From the NCBI RefSeq assembly GCF_037201975.1, contig NZ_CP147520.1, positions 868,001-932,000 on the forward strand: 64,000 bases of DNA, read 5' to 3'. This document shows positions 17,011 to 25,350 of this stretch, in pieces (the stretch's first letter is position 1; the number at the start of each line of letters is the position of its first letter). The notes beneath the pieces were generated by a model, which was not told where the DNA came from, searched no databases, and saw only the letters and a list, made by a program, of their open reading frames with translations. The DNA comes from Streptomyces sp. TG1A-60 (lineage in GTDB: Bacteria; Actinomycetota; Actinomycetes; Streptomycetales; Streptomycetaceae). Both the position numbers and the translations under genes were made by a program.

Positions 17011-17357
17011 CGCTTCAGGAATGGCTGATCCCAAGTCCGATCTGGGACGAGATGACGGACAAAATCCTCAACGAACCGATCATGATCTCAGCCTCCGTAC
17101 GCGAGCTGTTCACGACCAAGGCGGAGAGGATCCTCGCCTCAGCAGTGGTCTGGACTCTGGTGACACGGGGGCGCAAGACGCTCGCTCCACAGATGAACAA
17201 GTACAAGGCCGTGCTCACGCAGCGAGGCGATCACCCAACCTGGCGAGTCTTCACCGGCTCCGGAGCCTCCCTCGCAGGCCGACTGTCCATCGACCTCCTG
17301 CAGACATACTCAGAGGAGGTAGCGCACCGGATCGACCACGGTATGCAGGCCCAGTGA
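17011..17357 (+). pseudogene. 3' fragment of an unidentified transposon gene
   Basis: In the +1 frame relative to tnsB, about 115 codons read LQEWLIPSPIWDEMTDKILN, then RELFTTKAERILASAVVWTL, GRKTLAPQMNKYKAVLTQRG and LSIDLLQTYSEEVAHRIDHG, ending TGA at 17357. An ATG exists at 17052 (101 aa), but the frame is open upstream to the deletion junction, suggesting a C-terminal piece of a larger protein. I do not recognise it. By position it could be a targeting or accessory Tns protein. Confidence 0.5.
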
Positions 17358-17475
17358 TTCGGTCGGTGGGAGCGGGCAACGGTTGTCGACGGATTTGGGC
17401 AGCACTTGGCGATCAGGGAGCTCGAAAATGTCGTTGAGAACTAGCAACGCTGAGCTTGACGTCGGGTGGCGATTT

Positions 17476-17513
17476 CGCTGAAGGAGGCAGCTGACTGGCT
17501 GCCCCCTTCAGCG
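17476..17513. terminator. Bidirectional hairpin between transposon genes
   Basis: Stem 17476-17491 pairs with 17498-17513 (16 bp, one mismatch, core GCTGAAGG/CCTTCAGC, loop TGACTG). It lies between the fragment ending at 17357 and the convergent hydrolase ending at 17543. Confidence 0.75.
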
Positions 17514-17542
17514 TGTTAGATGTTGGTTTGCGCCTTCTGGGG

Positions 17543-18439
17543 TCAGACAGTCAGTTGATCGAGGATGCCGGCCACCTCCGCCGGTTTGAGCAGAAACCCG
17601 ACGTGGCTGGTGGCCAGGGTGTGCACGTCGTACGGATTGTTGGGCGTCAAGGCGTCGGCCTCGGCGATCAGACGGTTCTGCATTGCCACGGGAAGTGACC
17701 GGTCGTCGGTGAGACGGATGTAGGTGCGGGCGATGGTGCCCCAGGTTCCGGCGTGGCCGCGTGCGTCGGCCATCATCACCGCCAGGGATTCGTCCGGCTG
17801 CAGGAGGTTGAGAAAGGACCGGAACTGTTCATCGGTGCCGTCCGCCATGATCGCCGCCTTGAGTGCCGCGAGCAGGTTCGGGTCGGCGGTGCGGTAATTG
17901 GCCCGACCGACGCCGAGTTCGGCGGGGTCGCCGACGTTCAACGCGGCCAATGGGGCCAGCAGGTTGCCGCCGAACTCGGGATCCTGCATGTACTCGATGG
18001 GGTTCGCGCGCTGCACGCACGACCACGCGGAGATGTAGACGAGTCGGCTCACCAGGTCAGGGACCGTGTTGCCCACCCCGGTGATGGTGGTTCCGCCGAG
18101 GCTGGCGCCCACCAGCACCACCGGCCCTTGCTCGGCCACCCGTCGGACGATGTCGACGACCATGTCGACGTTGTCCTGCAGGGTGACCCCGGCCAGAGTC
18201 GACGGTTCGGCCGCCCAAGCTTCGAGGTCCTGCGGGGCCTGGTAGGCGGCCGGGTACTGCGCGTCGAAGCCGTGCCCCGGCAGGTCGACAGCGAAGCTGC
18301 GATGGCCGAGCAGCGCCAGTTCGCGCTGGACAGGAGCCCACATCAGCGAACTGGAGCACGAGCCGTGCACGAGTACGAAAGTGGTATTCGCATCGCGGAC
18401 CTGCTGCGGAGAGGAGGAGTTGGCGGAGAGGGATGTCAT
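17543..18439 (-). CDS. Alpha/beta-hydrolase (esterase-like), transposon passenger
   Basis: 298 aa. Oxyanion loop VLVHGSCSSSLMW near residue 22, nucleophile elbow LVGASLGGTTITG near 110, late His in LATSHVGFLLKP near 285. The overall pattern, with a short cap, resembles salicylate- or methyl-ester-type hydrolases and haloperoxidase-like esterases; the substrate is unknown. No export signal. It is the only intact non-transposition gene in the Tn7-like element. An imperfect inverted pair TGTCCGG/CCGGACA just upstream (about 18452-18490) may be an operator. Confidence 0.85.
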   Translation of the reverse strand: MTSLSANSSSPQQVRDANTTFVLVHGSCSSSLMWAPVQRELALLGHRSFAVDLPGHGFDAQYPAAYQAPQDLEAWAAEPSTLAGVTLQDNVDMVVDIVRRVAEQGPVVLVGASLGGTTITGVGNTVPDLVSRLVYISAWSCVQRANPIEYMQDPEFGGNLLAPLAALNVGDPAELGVGRANYRTADPNLLAALKAAIMADGTDEQFRSFLNLLQPDESLAVMMADARGHAGTWGTIARTYIRLTDDRSLPVAMQNRLIAEADALTPNNPYDVHTLATSHVGFLLKPAEVAGILDQLTV

Positions 18440-18928
18440 ACGGGTCAGTCCAATGTCCGGTGGGCGGCGCGGCAGGCATGCCGGACAAGCCGATGCCGGC
18501 GCGGTGAGCCGCCGAAGGTGAAGGAGAATCGCGCACCTGTCACCAGGCGCGTCGCGGTTCGGTAGCCGGGCGCACGCAGACCGGTGCAGCGGTCAACCAG
18601 CGCATGCCAGCCCGTCAGGGGCAGCACGCGACGTGGAAGCGCTCACCGGGAACAGTGCGCGTCGACGGACAGGGCCGAGCGATACCCGCAGGGCAGTGCC
18701 ATGAGACCTCCGTGGTCTCCTGCGGGTTCTCCGACCGGCGCCGGTCGCTGAGCGACTGCGGCGGCAGACGTCTTAGGCGGTCCGAAGGCGGACGAACATG
18801 TAGGACATGGCAAGACCCTACCGGATCACGGATCACTGCCGAGTCCGGGTCGTGTCCCAGCGGGGCGGACTGACCTCGGCCTCAGACAGGGGCAACCGCA
18901 GCTGCTGACGCGCCGTGCCAACCAGCCC
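18440..18928. other. Non-coding right part of the transposon
   Basis: About 490 bp between the hydrolase start and the right-end binding sites. It presumably holds the hydrolase promoter. Short open frames here (for example 18615-18836) have no recognisable domains and are not called. Confidence 0.5.
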
Positions 18929-18974
18929 AGTGACAAGTATCGCGACCAGGTGACAACTATCTCGACCAATCACA
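18929..18974. repeat. Right transposon end: two TnsB-type sites
   Basis: 18929-18947 (AGTGACAAGTATCGCGACC) and 18949-18967 (GGTGACAACTATCTCGACC) are near-identical and inverted relative to the left-end sites. The last 26 bp form the terminal repeat ending ...CACA. Fewer sites are visible than at the left end, an asymmetry typical of Tn7 relatives. Confidence 0.8.
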
Positions 18975-19068
18975 GCCGACTGCGCCCGTGTCACGCCCTG
19001 AGCCCCCGCTGTCGGTGTCACCTGCCACAATTGCCGCGCAACCTCTGTGGAGAAGGCGGTACGGGATC

Positions 19069-21459
19069 GTGACGACACCCCTCGTAGGGTCCATCGAAGG
19101 CAGGATCGCCGAGGAACTCGGCGTACGGGAGCGGCAGGTCAAGGCCGCGGTGGAGCTGCTCGACGGCGGTTCGACCGTGCCCTTCATCGCCCGCTACCGC
19201 AAGGAAGCGACCGAGATGCTCGACGACGCGCAGCTGCGCACGCTCGAGGAGCGGCTGCGCTATCTGCGGGAGCTGGAGGAGCGGCGGACGGCGATCCTCG
19301 ACTCGGTGCGCGAGCAGGGCAAGCTGACGCCCGAGGTCGAGGCGCGGCTCCGCGCCGCCGAGACCAAGGCGCGGCTGGAGGACGTCTACCTCCCGTTCAA
19401 GCCGAAGCGGCGTACGAAGGCGCAGATCGCGCGCGAGGCGGGACTTGAGCCGCTGGCCGAAGGGCTGCTCGGCGACCCGAGCAGCGAGCCGTCGGCCGCC
19501 GCTGTCGCGTTCGTGGACGCCGAGAAGGGCGTCGCCGATCCGCAGGCCGCGCTGGACGGCGCGCGGGCGATCCTCACCGAGCGCTTCTCGGAGGACGCCG
19601 ACCTGATCGGCGAGCTGCGTGAGCGCATGTGGGTGCGGGGCCGGCTGGCCGCCAGGGTGAAGGACGGCAAGGAGGAGACGGGCGCCAAGTTCGCCGACTA
19701 CTTCGACTTCGCGGAGCCGTTCACCGAGCTGCCCTCGCACCGCATCCTGGCGATGCTGCGTGGCGAGAAGGAGGACGTCCTCGATCTCGTCCTGGAGCCG
19801 GAGGAGCCCTCCGAGCGGCCCGGTCCCTCGTCGTACGAGGCGATCGTCGCCAGCCGGTTCCAGATCGCCGACCGAGGCCGGCCCGCCGACAAGTGGCTGA
19901 CGGACACAGTGCGTTGGGCCTGGCGAACCCGCATTCTGGTCCACCTCGGCATCGACCTGCGGCTGCGGCTGCGGACGGCCGCCGAGGACGAGGCGGTGAA
20001 CGTGTTCGCGGCGAACCTGCGCGACCTGCTCCTCGCCGCCCCCGCCGGTACACGCGCGACGCTCGGCCTCGACCCCGGCTTCCGTACGGGCGTGAAGGTC
20101 GCCGTGGTCGACGCGACCGGCAAGGTCGTCGCCACCGACGTCATCCACCCGCACGTTCCGGCCAACAGGTGGGACGAGGCCATCGCCAGGCTGGCGCGTC
20201 TGGCCAAGGAGCACGCGGTCGAGCTGATCGCGATCGGCAACGGCACGGCGTCCCGGGAGACCGACAAGCTCGCCGGTGAACTGATCACCAGGCACCCGGA
20301 GTTGAAGCTCACCAAGGTGATGGTGTCCGAGGCGGGCGCGTCCGTGTACTCCGCCTCCGCCTTCGCCTCGCAGGAGCTGCCGGACATGGACGTCTCGCTG
20401 CGCGGCGCCGTCTCGATCGCGCGCCGCCTTCAGGACCCCCTCGCCGAACTGGTGAAGATCGACCCGAAGTCGATCGGCGTCGGCCAGTACCAGCACGACC
20501 TGTCCGAGGTGAAGCTGTCGCGTTCGCTGGACGCGGTGGTCGAGGACTGTGTGAACGGCGTCGGCGTCGACGTGAACACGGCCTCCGCCCCGCTGCTGGC
20601 GCGCGTCTCCGGCATCTCCTCCGGGCTCGCCGAGAACATCGTGGCCCACCGCGACGCCAACGGCCCGTTCACGTCGCGCTCCCAGCTGAAGGGTGTGGCC
20701 CGGCTCGGCCCCAAGGCGTACGAGCAGTGCGCGGGCTTCCTGCGGATCCGGGACGGCGACGACCCGCTGGACGCGTCCAGCGTGCACCCCGAGGCGTACC
20801 CCGTCGTACGGCGGATGGTGAAGACCTCCGGTCAGGAGGTGGCGGCGCTCATCGGCAACACGGGTGTCCTGCGGTCGCTCAGGCCCCAGGAATTCGTGAA
20901 CGACACGTTCGGTCTGCCGACCGTGACGGACATCCTGAAGGAGTTGGAGAAGCCGGGCCGTGACCCTCGGCCTGCCTTCAGGACGGCCACCTTCAAGGAG
21001 GGCGTCGAGAAGATCTCCGATCTCGTCTCCGGCATGGTGCTGGAGGGGGTCGTGACGAACGTGGCGGCCTTCGGGGCGTTCATCGACGTCGGTGTCCACC
21101 AGGACGGCCTGGCGCACGTCTCCGCGCTGTCCAAGACGTTCGTCAAGGACCCTCGGGACGTGGTGAAGCCCGGTGACATCGTCAAGGTGAAGGTCCTCGA
21201 CGTCGACATTCCGCGGAAGAGGATCTCCCTGACGCTGCGGTTGGACGACGAGGCCGCGCCGAAGGGACAGGGCCAGGGGCAGCCGGGTGGGGGTTCCCGG
21301 CCTCAGCGTGGCGCTCGTGGATCTCAGCCGCCACGGCAGCAGGGGCGTGGCAGTGGCGGTGGCGGTTCCCGGCAGGGGGGTGCGGCGACGGCTCCGGCGA
21401 ACAGTGCGATGGCTGACGCGCTACGGCGGGCGGGGTTGGTGGATCCGAAGCGGCGCTGA
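19069..21459 (+). CDS. tex: Tex family RNA-binding transcription accessory protein
   Basis: 796 aa. N-terminal helical region ([36 protein letters not shown]), YqgF-type nuclease-like domain ([19 protein letters not shown] near 340), helix-hairpin-helix pair ([20 protein letters not shown] near 510), and C-terminal S1 RNA-binding domain ([20 protein letters not shown] near 655). The tail after about 730 is Gly/Gln/Arg-rich and low-complexity, ending [19 protein letters not shown] 19069 gives the conserved [11 protein letters not shown] start. Tex acts on nucleic acids during transcription; its exact role in Streptomyces is unclear. The upstream Tn7-like insertion leaves about 90 bp of native leader, so its promoter may now lie in the transposon end. 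Confidence 0.93.
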   Translation: MTTPLVGSIEGRIAEELGVRERQVKAAVELLDGGSTVPFIARYRKEATEMLDDAQLRTLEERLRYLRELEERRTAILDSVREQGKLTPEVEARLRAAETKARLEDVYLPFKPKRRTKAQIAREAGLEPLAEGLLGDPSSEPSAAAVAFVDAEKGVADPQAALDGARAILTERFSEDADLIGELRERMWVRGRLAARVKDGKEETGAKFADYFDFAEPFTELPSHRILAMLRGEKEDVLDLVLEPEEPSERPGPSSYEAIVASRFQIADRGRPADKWLTDTVRWAWRTRILVHLGIDLRLRLRTAAEDEAVNVFAANLRDLLLAAPAGTRATLGLDPGFRTGVKVAVVDATGKVVATDVIHPHVPANRWDEAIARLARLAKEHAVELIAIGNGTASRETDKLAGELITRHPELKLTKVMVSEAGASVYSASAFASQELPDMDVSLRGAVSIARRLQDPLAELVKIDPKSIGVGQYQHDLSEVKLSRSLDAVVEDCVNGVGVDVNTASAPLLARVSGISSGLAENIVAHRDANGPFTSRSQLKGVARLGPKAYEQCAGFLRIRDGDDPLDASSVHPEAYPVVRRMVKTSGQEVAALIGNTGVLRSLRPQEFVNDTFGLPTVTDILKELEKPGRDPRPAFRTATFKEGVEKISDLVSGMVLEGVVTNVAAFGAFIDVGVHQDGLAHVSALSKTFVKDPRDVVKPGDIVKVKVLDVDIPRKRISLTLRLDDEAAPKGQGQGQPGGGSRPQRGARGSQPPRQQGRGSGGGGSRQGGAATAPANSAMADALRRAGLVDPKRR

Positions 21460-21465
21460 GCGGTC

Positions 21466-21488
21466 CGGCGGGGGTTTCGCCCCCGCCG
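21466..21488. terminator. Bidirectional terminator between tex and ABC-F gene
   Basis: A 9-bp GC stem (CGGCGGGGG/CCCCCGCCG) with loop TTTCG in the 53-bp convergent gap. Confidence 0.8.
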
Positions 21489-21512
21489 CCCGCGGGACGC
21501 GGCGCTGCCGCG

Positions 21513-23153
21513 CTAACGCTCTGTCAGCTTGCCCGACGCCACCTCGAAGCGTCTCGTCACCCTTACCGCGTCCAGCATCCGGCGGTCGTGGGTGACCAGC
21601 AGGAGCGTGCCCTCATAGGCGTCCAGGGCGGATTCCAGCTGCTCGATGGCGGGGAGGTCGAGGTGGTTGGTGGGCTCGTCGAGGACGAGGAGGTTCACTC
21701 CGCGGCCCTGGAGCAACGCCAGGGCCGCGCGGGTGCGTTCGCCCGGGGAGAGGGTCGCCGCCGGGCGTAGGACGTGGGCGGACTTGAGGCCGAACTTGGC
21801 CAGGAGCGTGCGGACTTCGACGGGTTCGGTGTCGGGGACGGCCGCGCGGAAGGCGTCGAACAGAGGCTCGGGGCCGTGGAAGAGCCCGCGGGCCTGGTCG
21901 ACCTCGCCGACGAGGACACCGGAGCCGAGGGCGGCGTGTCCGGCGTCCAGGGGGATCCGGCCGAGCAGGGCGCCCAGGAGGGTCGACTTGCCCGCGCCGT
22001 TGGCGCCGGTGACGGCGACGCGGTCCGCCCAGTCGATCTGCAGGGACACCGGTCCGAATGCGAAGTCGCCGCGTCGCACCTGCGCGTCGCGCAGGGTGGC
22101 GACCACGGCGCCGGAGCGCGGGGCCGCCGCGATCTCCATGCGCAGCTCCCACTCCTTGCGCGGCTCGTCCACGACGTCCAGCCGTTCGATCATGCGCTGC
22201 GTCTGCCGGGCCTTCGCGGCCTGCTTCTCGCTCGCCTCGCTGCGGAACTTGCGGCCGATCTTGTCGTTGTCGTTGTTCGCCTTGCGCCGCGCGTTCTTGA
22301 CACCCTTGTCCATCCAGGAACGCTGCATCTGGGCACGGTCCTGGAGGGAGGCCCTCTTGTCGGCGTACTCCTCGTAGTCCTCGCGGGCGTGCCGGCGGGC
22401 CGTCTCTCGTTCCTCCAGGTAGGCCTCGTATCCGCCGCCGTAGAGGTTGATCCGGTTCTGCGCGAGGTCCAGTTCGAGGACCTTGGTGACCGTGCGGGTG
22501 AGGAACTCGCGGTCGTGGCTGACGACCACCGTGCCCGCGCGCAGGCCGGAGACGAAGCGTTCGAGCCGTTCCAGGCCGTCCAGGTCGAGGTCGTTGGTGG
22601 GCTCGTCGAGGAGGAAGACGTCGTAGCGGGAGAGGAGGAGGGAGGCGAGTCCGACGCGGGCGGCCTGGCCGCCGGAGAGGCCGGTCATGGGCTGGTCCAG
22701 GTCGACACCGAGGCCGAGGGAGCCGGCGACCTCCTCCGCCCGCTCGTCCAGGTCGGCGCCGCCCAGGTCGAGCCAGCGCTCCAGGCTGGTCGCGTACGCG
22801 TCGTCGGCGCCCGGCGCGCCGTCGACCAGCGCCTGGGTAGCCTCGTCCATCACCCGCTGGGCCTCCGCCACACCCGTGCGCCGGGCGAGGAAGTCCCGTA
22901 CGCTCTCGCCCTCCCGGCGCTCGGGCTCCTGCGGGAGGTGGCCGACGGTCGCCGTGGGCGGGGCCAGCCGCAGCTCTCCCTGTTCCGGTGGAAGCAGTCC
23001 CGCGAGCAGCCGCAGCAGCGTGGACTTCCCCGCCCCGTTGGCACCGACCAGCCCGATCACGTCACCGGGGGCGACGACGAGGTCGAGCCCGGAGAAGAGC
23101 GAGCGGTCGCCGTGCCCGGCGGCGAGATTCTTGACGACGAGAGTGGCGGTCAC
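21513..23153 (-). CDS. ABC-F family ATPase
   Basis: 546 aa, two ATP-binding cassettes and no membrane domain; ABC-F proteins act on ribosomes (translation factors or antibiotic protection). Walker A GLVGANGAGKSTLLR and TGANGAGKSTLLG, signatures LSGGQAARV and LSPGERTRA, Walker B FLLDEPTNDLD and LVLDEPTNHLD. The charged inter-domain linker (RAQMQRSWMDKGVKNARRKA, DNDKIGRKFRSEASEKQ) is the P-site tRNA-interaction region. GTG 23153 is the start matching the cassette N-terminus VTATLVVKNL; an upstream in-frame start at 23174 adds seven residues. Whether housekeeping or resistance type cannot be settled here. Confidence 0.9.
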   Translation of the reverse strand: MTATLVVKNLAAGHGDRSLFSGLDLVVAPGDVIGLVGANGAGKSTLLRLLAGLLPPEQGELRLAPPTATVGHLPQEPERREGESVRDFLARRTGVAEAQRVMDEATQALVDGAPGADDAYATSLERWLDLGGADLDERAEEVAGSLGLGVDLDQPMTGLSGGQAARVGLASLLLSRYDVFLLDEPTNDLDLDGLERLERFVSGLRAGTVVVSHDREFLTRTVTKVLELDLAQNRINLYGGGYEAYLEERETARRHAREDYEEYADKRASLQDRAQMQRSWMDKGVKNARRKANNDNDKIGRKFRSEASEKQAAKARQTQRMIERLDVVDEPRKEWELRMEIAAAPRSGAVVATLRDAQVRRGDFAFGPVSLQIDWADRVAVTGANGAGKSTLLGALLGRIPLDAGHAALGSGVLVGEVDQARGLFHGPEPLFDAFRAAVPDTEPVEVRTLLAKFGLKSAHVLRPAATLSPGERTRAALALLQGRGVNLLVLDEPTNHLDLPAIEQLESALDAYEGTLLLVTHDRRMLDAVRVTRRFEVASGKLTER

Positions 23154-23225
23154 AGGGGGCGATCCTAACGACACCGTCCCGCCCGCTCGCAGGGGCCGGG
23201 TGTCAGGGACCGTGTCCGCCGGATC

Positions 23226-24254
23226 TCACCGCCCCATCGGCTCCACCAGCACCGTCCCCGAGGTCCGGGCCACGATGAACGATTCTCCCTTCATGGCCTG
23301 CGGGTCCAGCCCGATGCGGTGCCGGCCCGCCGGCAGGATCCCTTCGAAGAACCGGTAGGTGTGGGGGCGGTGCAGCCGGCCGAGGCGGTACGCGGTCAGC
23401 TCCACCCGGCAGGTGGAGGTGATCTCGATGCCGGCCTGGCCGCCGGCGGCGACGAGGCGGGTGAGGCGGCGCTGTTCCGTCGGACTGCGGTCGAGGGCGT
23501 GCTCGATCTGGGCGACGAGGAGCGGGATGATCGGGGCGAGCCCGTCGACGTACGCGACCTGGACCCCGGCGCGGTCGAAGACCCGCCGTACGGCGTCGCG
23601 GTCCGCCTCGCCGACGGCCCGCCCGAAGGCCACGGCGCCGTAGGCGCGCAGTTCCTCGGCGGACACGCCGGTGGCGTCGTGCGCGATGTCGGCGCCGATC
23701 CCGATGGCGCGCAGGGCGGCGGCGAGTCTGGCGAGGACGGCGACGCGGGCACCGATGAGGAGGACCCGGCGGCGGGACGAGGGTTCGGCGGCGGACTCGC
23801 TCAGCAGGGACTGCAGTGCGCCGCGGTACTCGGGGCCGTGAAACCGGAAAGGACCGATGCCCGTGTAGCCGTTCAGCTTCAGGTCGGCCTCCTCCTCCGT
23901 CTGCCAGGCGAAGTCCCGCCACACGTAGTCGTCGCCGTCCCGCTCTATCACCGCGGTCACCGCTCCGCAGGCGAGGTCGGCGCATTCGGGGCAGCCGTAG
24001 ATGACGTAACGGTCGCGGGTGAGGGGGGCTTCGGCTTCCAGGAGCAGGCTGCGCACCTGGGCGGAGAAGATCGAGGGCGGGACGTCGGAGGCGAGGGGGG
24101 ATACGGCGTCGAGGTCGGAGAGCTGGAACAGCAGCGGGCGTCCGTCGACGATGAAGTCCACGAAGTCCCGGTGCACCTGGTAGTCACCGTTGGCGAGGAC
24201 GCCACCGGCTCTCATCGCCGGTGCCAGGCCGAAGGTCGCGTACTCGGCAGACAT
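23226..24254 (-). CDS. Conserved hypothetical protein
   Basis: 342 aa, ATG 24254. The N-terminal half has FDFIVDGRPLLFQLSDLDAV-like text and a zinc-finger-like YGCPECADLACGAVTAVIER with three cysteines. The C-terminal half begins RRRVLLIGARVAVLARLAAALRAIG, resembling a nucleotide-binding motif, and Streptomyces relatives are sometimes named oxidoreductases for that reason. No catalytic residues I can name. It is divergent from the amino-acid-oxidase-like gene by 90 bp. Function not assigned. Confidence 0.75.
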   Translation of the reverse strand: MSAEYATFGLAPAMRAGGVLANGDYQVHRDFVDFIVDGRPLLFQLSDLDAVSPLASDVPPSIFSAQVRSLLLEAEAPLTRDRYVIYGCPECADLACGAVTAVIERDGDDYVWRDFAWQTEEEADLKLNGYTGIGPFRFHGPEYRGALQSLLSESAAEPSSRRRVLLIGARVAVLARLAAALRAIGIGADIAHDATGVSAEELRAYGAVAFGRAVGEADRDAVRRVFDRAGVQVAYVDGLAPIIPLLVAQIEHALDRSPTEQRRLTRLVAAGGQAGIEITSTCRVELTAYRLGRLHRPHTYRFFEGILPAGRHRIGLDPQAMKGESFIVARTSGTVLVEPMGR

Positions 24255-24344
24255 GGTGCGAGTATCCCCACAAAGGCAGACTTGCGAGCACGGGATGGCA
24301 TATTCCGCTAACGTCCCAGCGCGGCCAAGGAATCGAACAGCGAT

Positions 24345-25271
24345 GTGATCGTGGTCGGTGGCGGAATCGTCGGCCTCACGACGGCCGTCGTTCTGGCGGA
24401 GAGCGGCAGACGGGTCCGGATCCGGGCGCGGGAGCCCGGGGAGCGGACCACGTCCGCCGTCGCGGGCGGCCTGTGGTGGCCCTACCGGATCGAGCCGGAG
24501 GAACTCGTCGGCGAGTGGGCGCTCGCCTCCCTGGCCGTGTACGAGGAGTTGGCGGCCCGGCCGGACGAGACGGGCGTACGTATGGTCGAGGGCGTACATG
24601 GCGAGACCGCGCTGGACGGGCTCGGCGCGTGGGCCGCACGCGTGGCGGGGTTGCGGGTGGCGACGGCCGAGGAGTATCCGGGTGCCGGGCTGTGGGCGCG
24701 GCTGCCGCTGATCGACATGCCGGCCCATCTGCGGTGGCTGCGTGGGCGGTTCGTCGCGGCGGGCGGGGCGGTCGAGGCGCGTACGGTCAGCGATCTCGCG
24801 GCGGTCGACGCGCGCGTGGTCGTCAACTGCACGGGGCTCGGTGCGCGGGAGCTGGTGCCGGATCCGTCCGTACGGCCGGTGCGGGGACAGTTGGTCGCCG
24901 TGGAGAACCCCGGCGTCACCACCTGGCTCACGTCGGTGGATCATGCCGGGTCCGAGAGCACGTACTTCATGCCGCAGCCCGGTGGGCTGGTCCTGGGCGG
25001 TACGGCGGAGGAGGACGTGTGGTCCATGACGCCGGATCCGGTGATCGCCGAGGAGATCGTGAAGCGGTGTGCGGCGGTGCGGCCGGAGATCGCCGACGCG
25101 CGCGTGCTCGACCATCGGGTGGGGTTGCGGCCCGCCCGGCCGGCAGTGCGTCTGGAGCGGGAACTCCTGCCGGGCGGACGGGTGTTGGTCCACAACTACG
25201 GACACGGCGGGGCCGGGGTCACGGTGGCCTGGGGCTGCGCCCAGCAGGCGGCGCGGCTCGCCACGGGGTGA
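24345..25271 (+). CDS. FAD-dependent oxidoreductase, D-amino-acid oxidase-like
   Basis: 308 aa. FAD loop IVVGGGIVGLTTAVVLAESG at the N-terminus, substrate-side SAVAGGLWWPYR near 38, and the DAAO signature VLVHNYGHGGAGVTVAWGCA near 280. Expected to oxidise D-amino acids or a related amine to the imino acid with H2O2 release. GTG 24345 lies 12 bases after AAGGAA, a longish spacing; no better start is in frame. Cytosolic, stands alone. Confidence 0.85.
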   Translation: MIVVGGGIVGLTTAVVLAESGRRVRIRAREPGERTTSAVAGGLWWPYRIEPEELVGEWALASLAVYEELAARPDETGVRMVEGVHGETALDGLGAWAARVAGLRVATAEEYPGAGLWARLPLIDMPAHLRWLRGRFVAAGGAVEARTVSDLAAVDARVVVNCTGLGARELVPDPSVRPVRGQLVAVENPGVTTWLTSVDHAGSESTYFMPQPGGLVLGGTAEEDVWSMTPDPVIAEEIVKRCAAVRPEIADARVLDHRVGLRPARPAVRLERELLPGGRVLVHNYGHGGAGVTVAWGCAQQAARLATG

Positions 25272-25350
25272 CGACGACGGGGCGCGAGGAACCGCGCGCC
25301 CAGCCCCCCTCACGACCGGCGGTCGCCCGGTCACCGCTCCCCGACGGCGC

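Larger units (their letters stand above)
14970..18979 (+). mobile_element. Tn7-like transposon (14975-18974) with 5-bp target duplication
   Basis: Left end 14975-15000 and right end 18949-18974 are 26-bp terminal inverted repeats beginning TGTGA and differing at two positions. GCCGA is repeated at 14970-14974 and 18975-18979, a 5-bp target duplication as made by Tn7. The element carries tnsA (15159), a tnsB cut off after the first catalytic Asp (16019), an unidentified gene 3' fragment (to 17357) and an alpha/beta hydrolase in reverse (17543-18439). No tnsC, tniQ/tnsD or tnsE is present, so it cannot move on its own. It sits between the LPFR-gene terminator and tex, about 90 bp before the tex start. 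Confidence 0.88.

Noticed and set aside
17052..17357. The 101-aa transposon frame as a complete gene
   Set aside because: The frame is open upstream to the deletion point and the first visible residues read like the inside of a protein, so it is treated as a fragment.
18615..18836. Small gene in the transposon's right part
   Set aside because: No ribosome site and no recognisable domain; Arg/Pro/Ser-rich as expected of a chance frame.
19018..21117. 699-aa open frame opposite tex
   Set aside because: Mirror frame of a high-GC gene; His/Arg/Gly-rich composition with no domains. The same reason applies to other long antisense frames such as 21774-23168, 25069-27048, 27559-29898 and 32176-33927.
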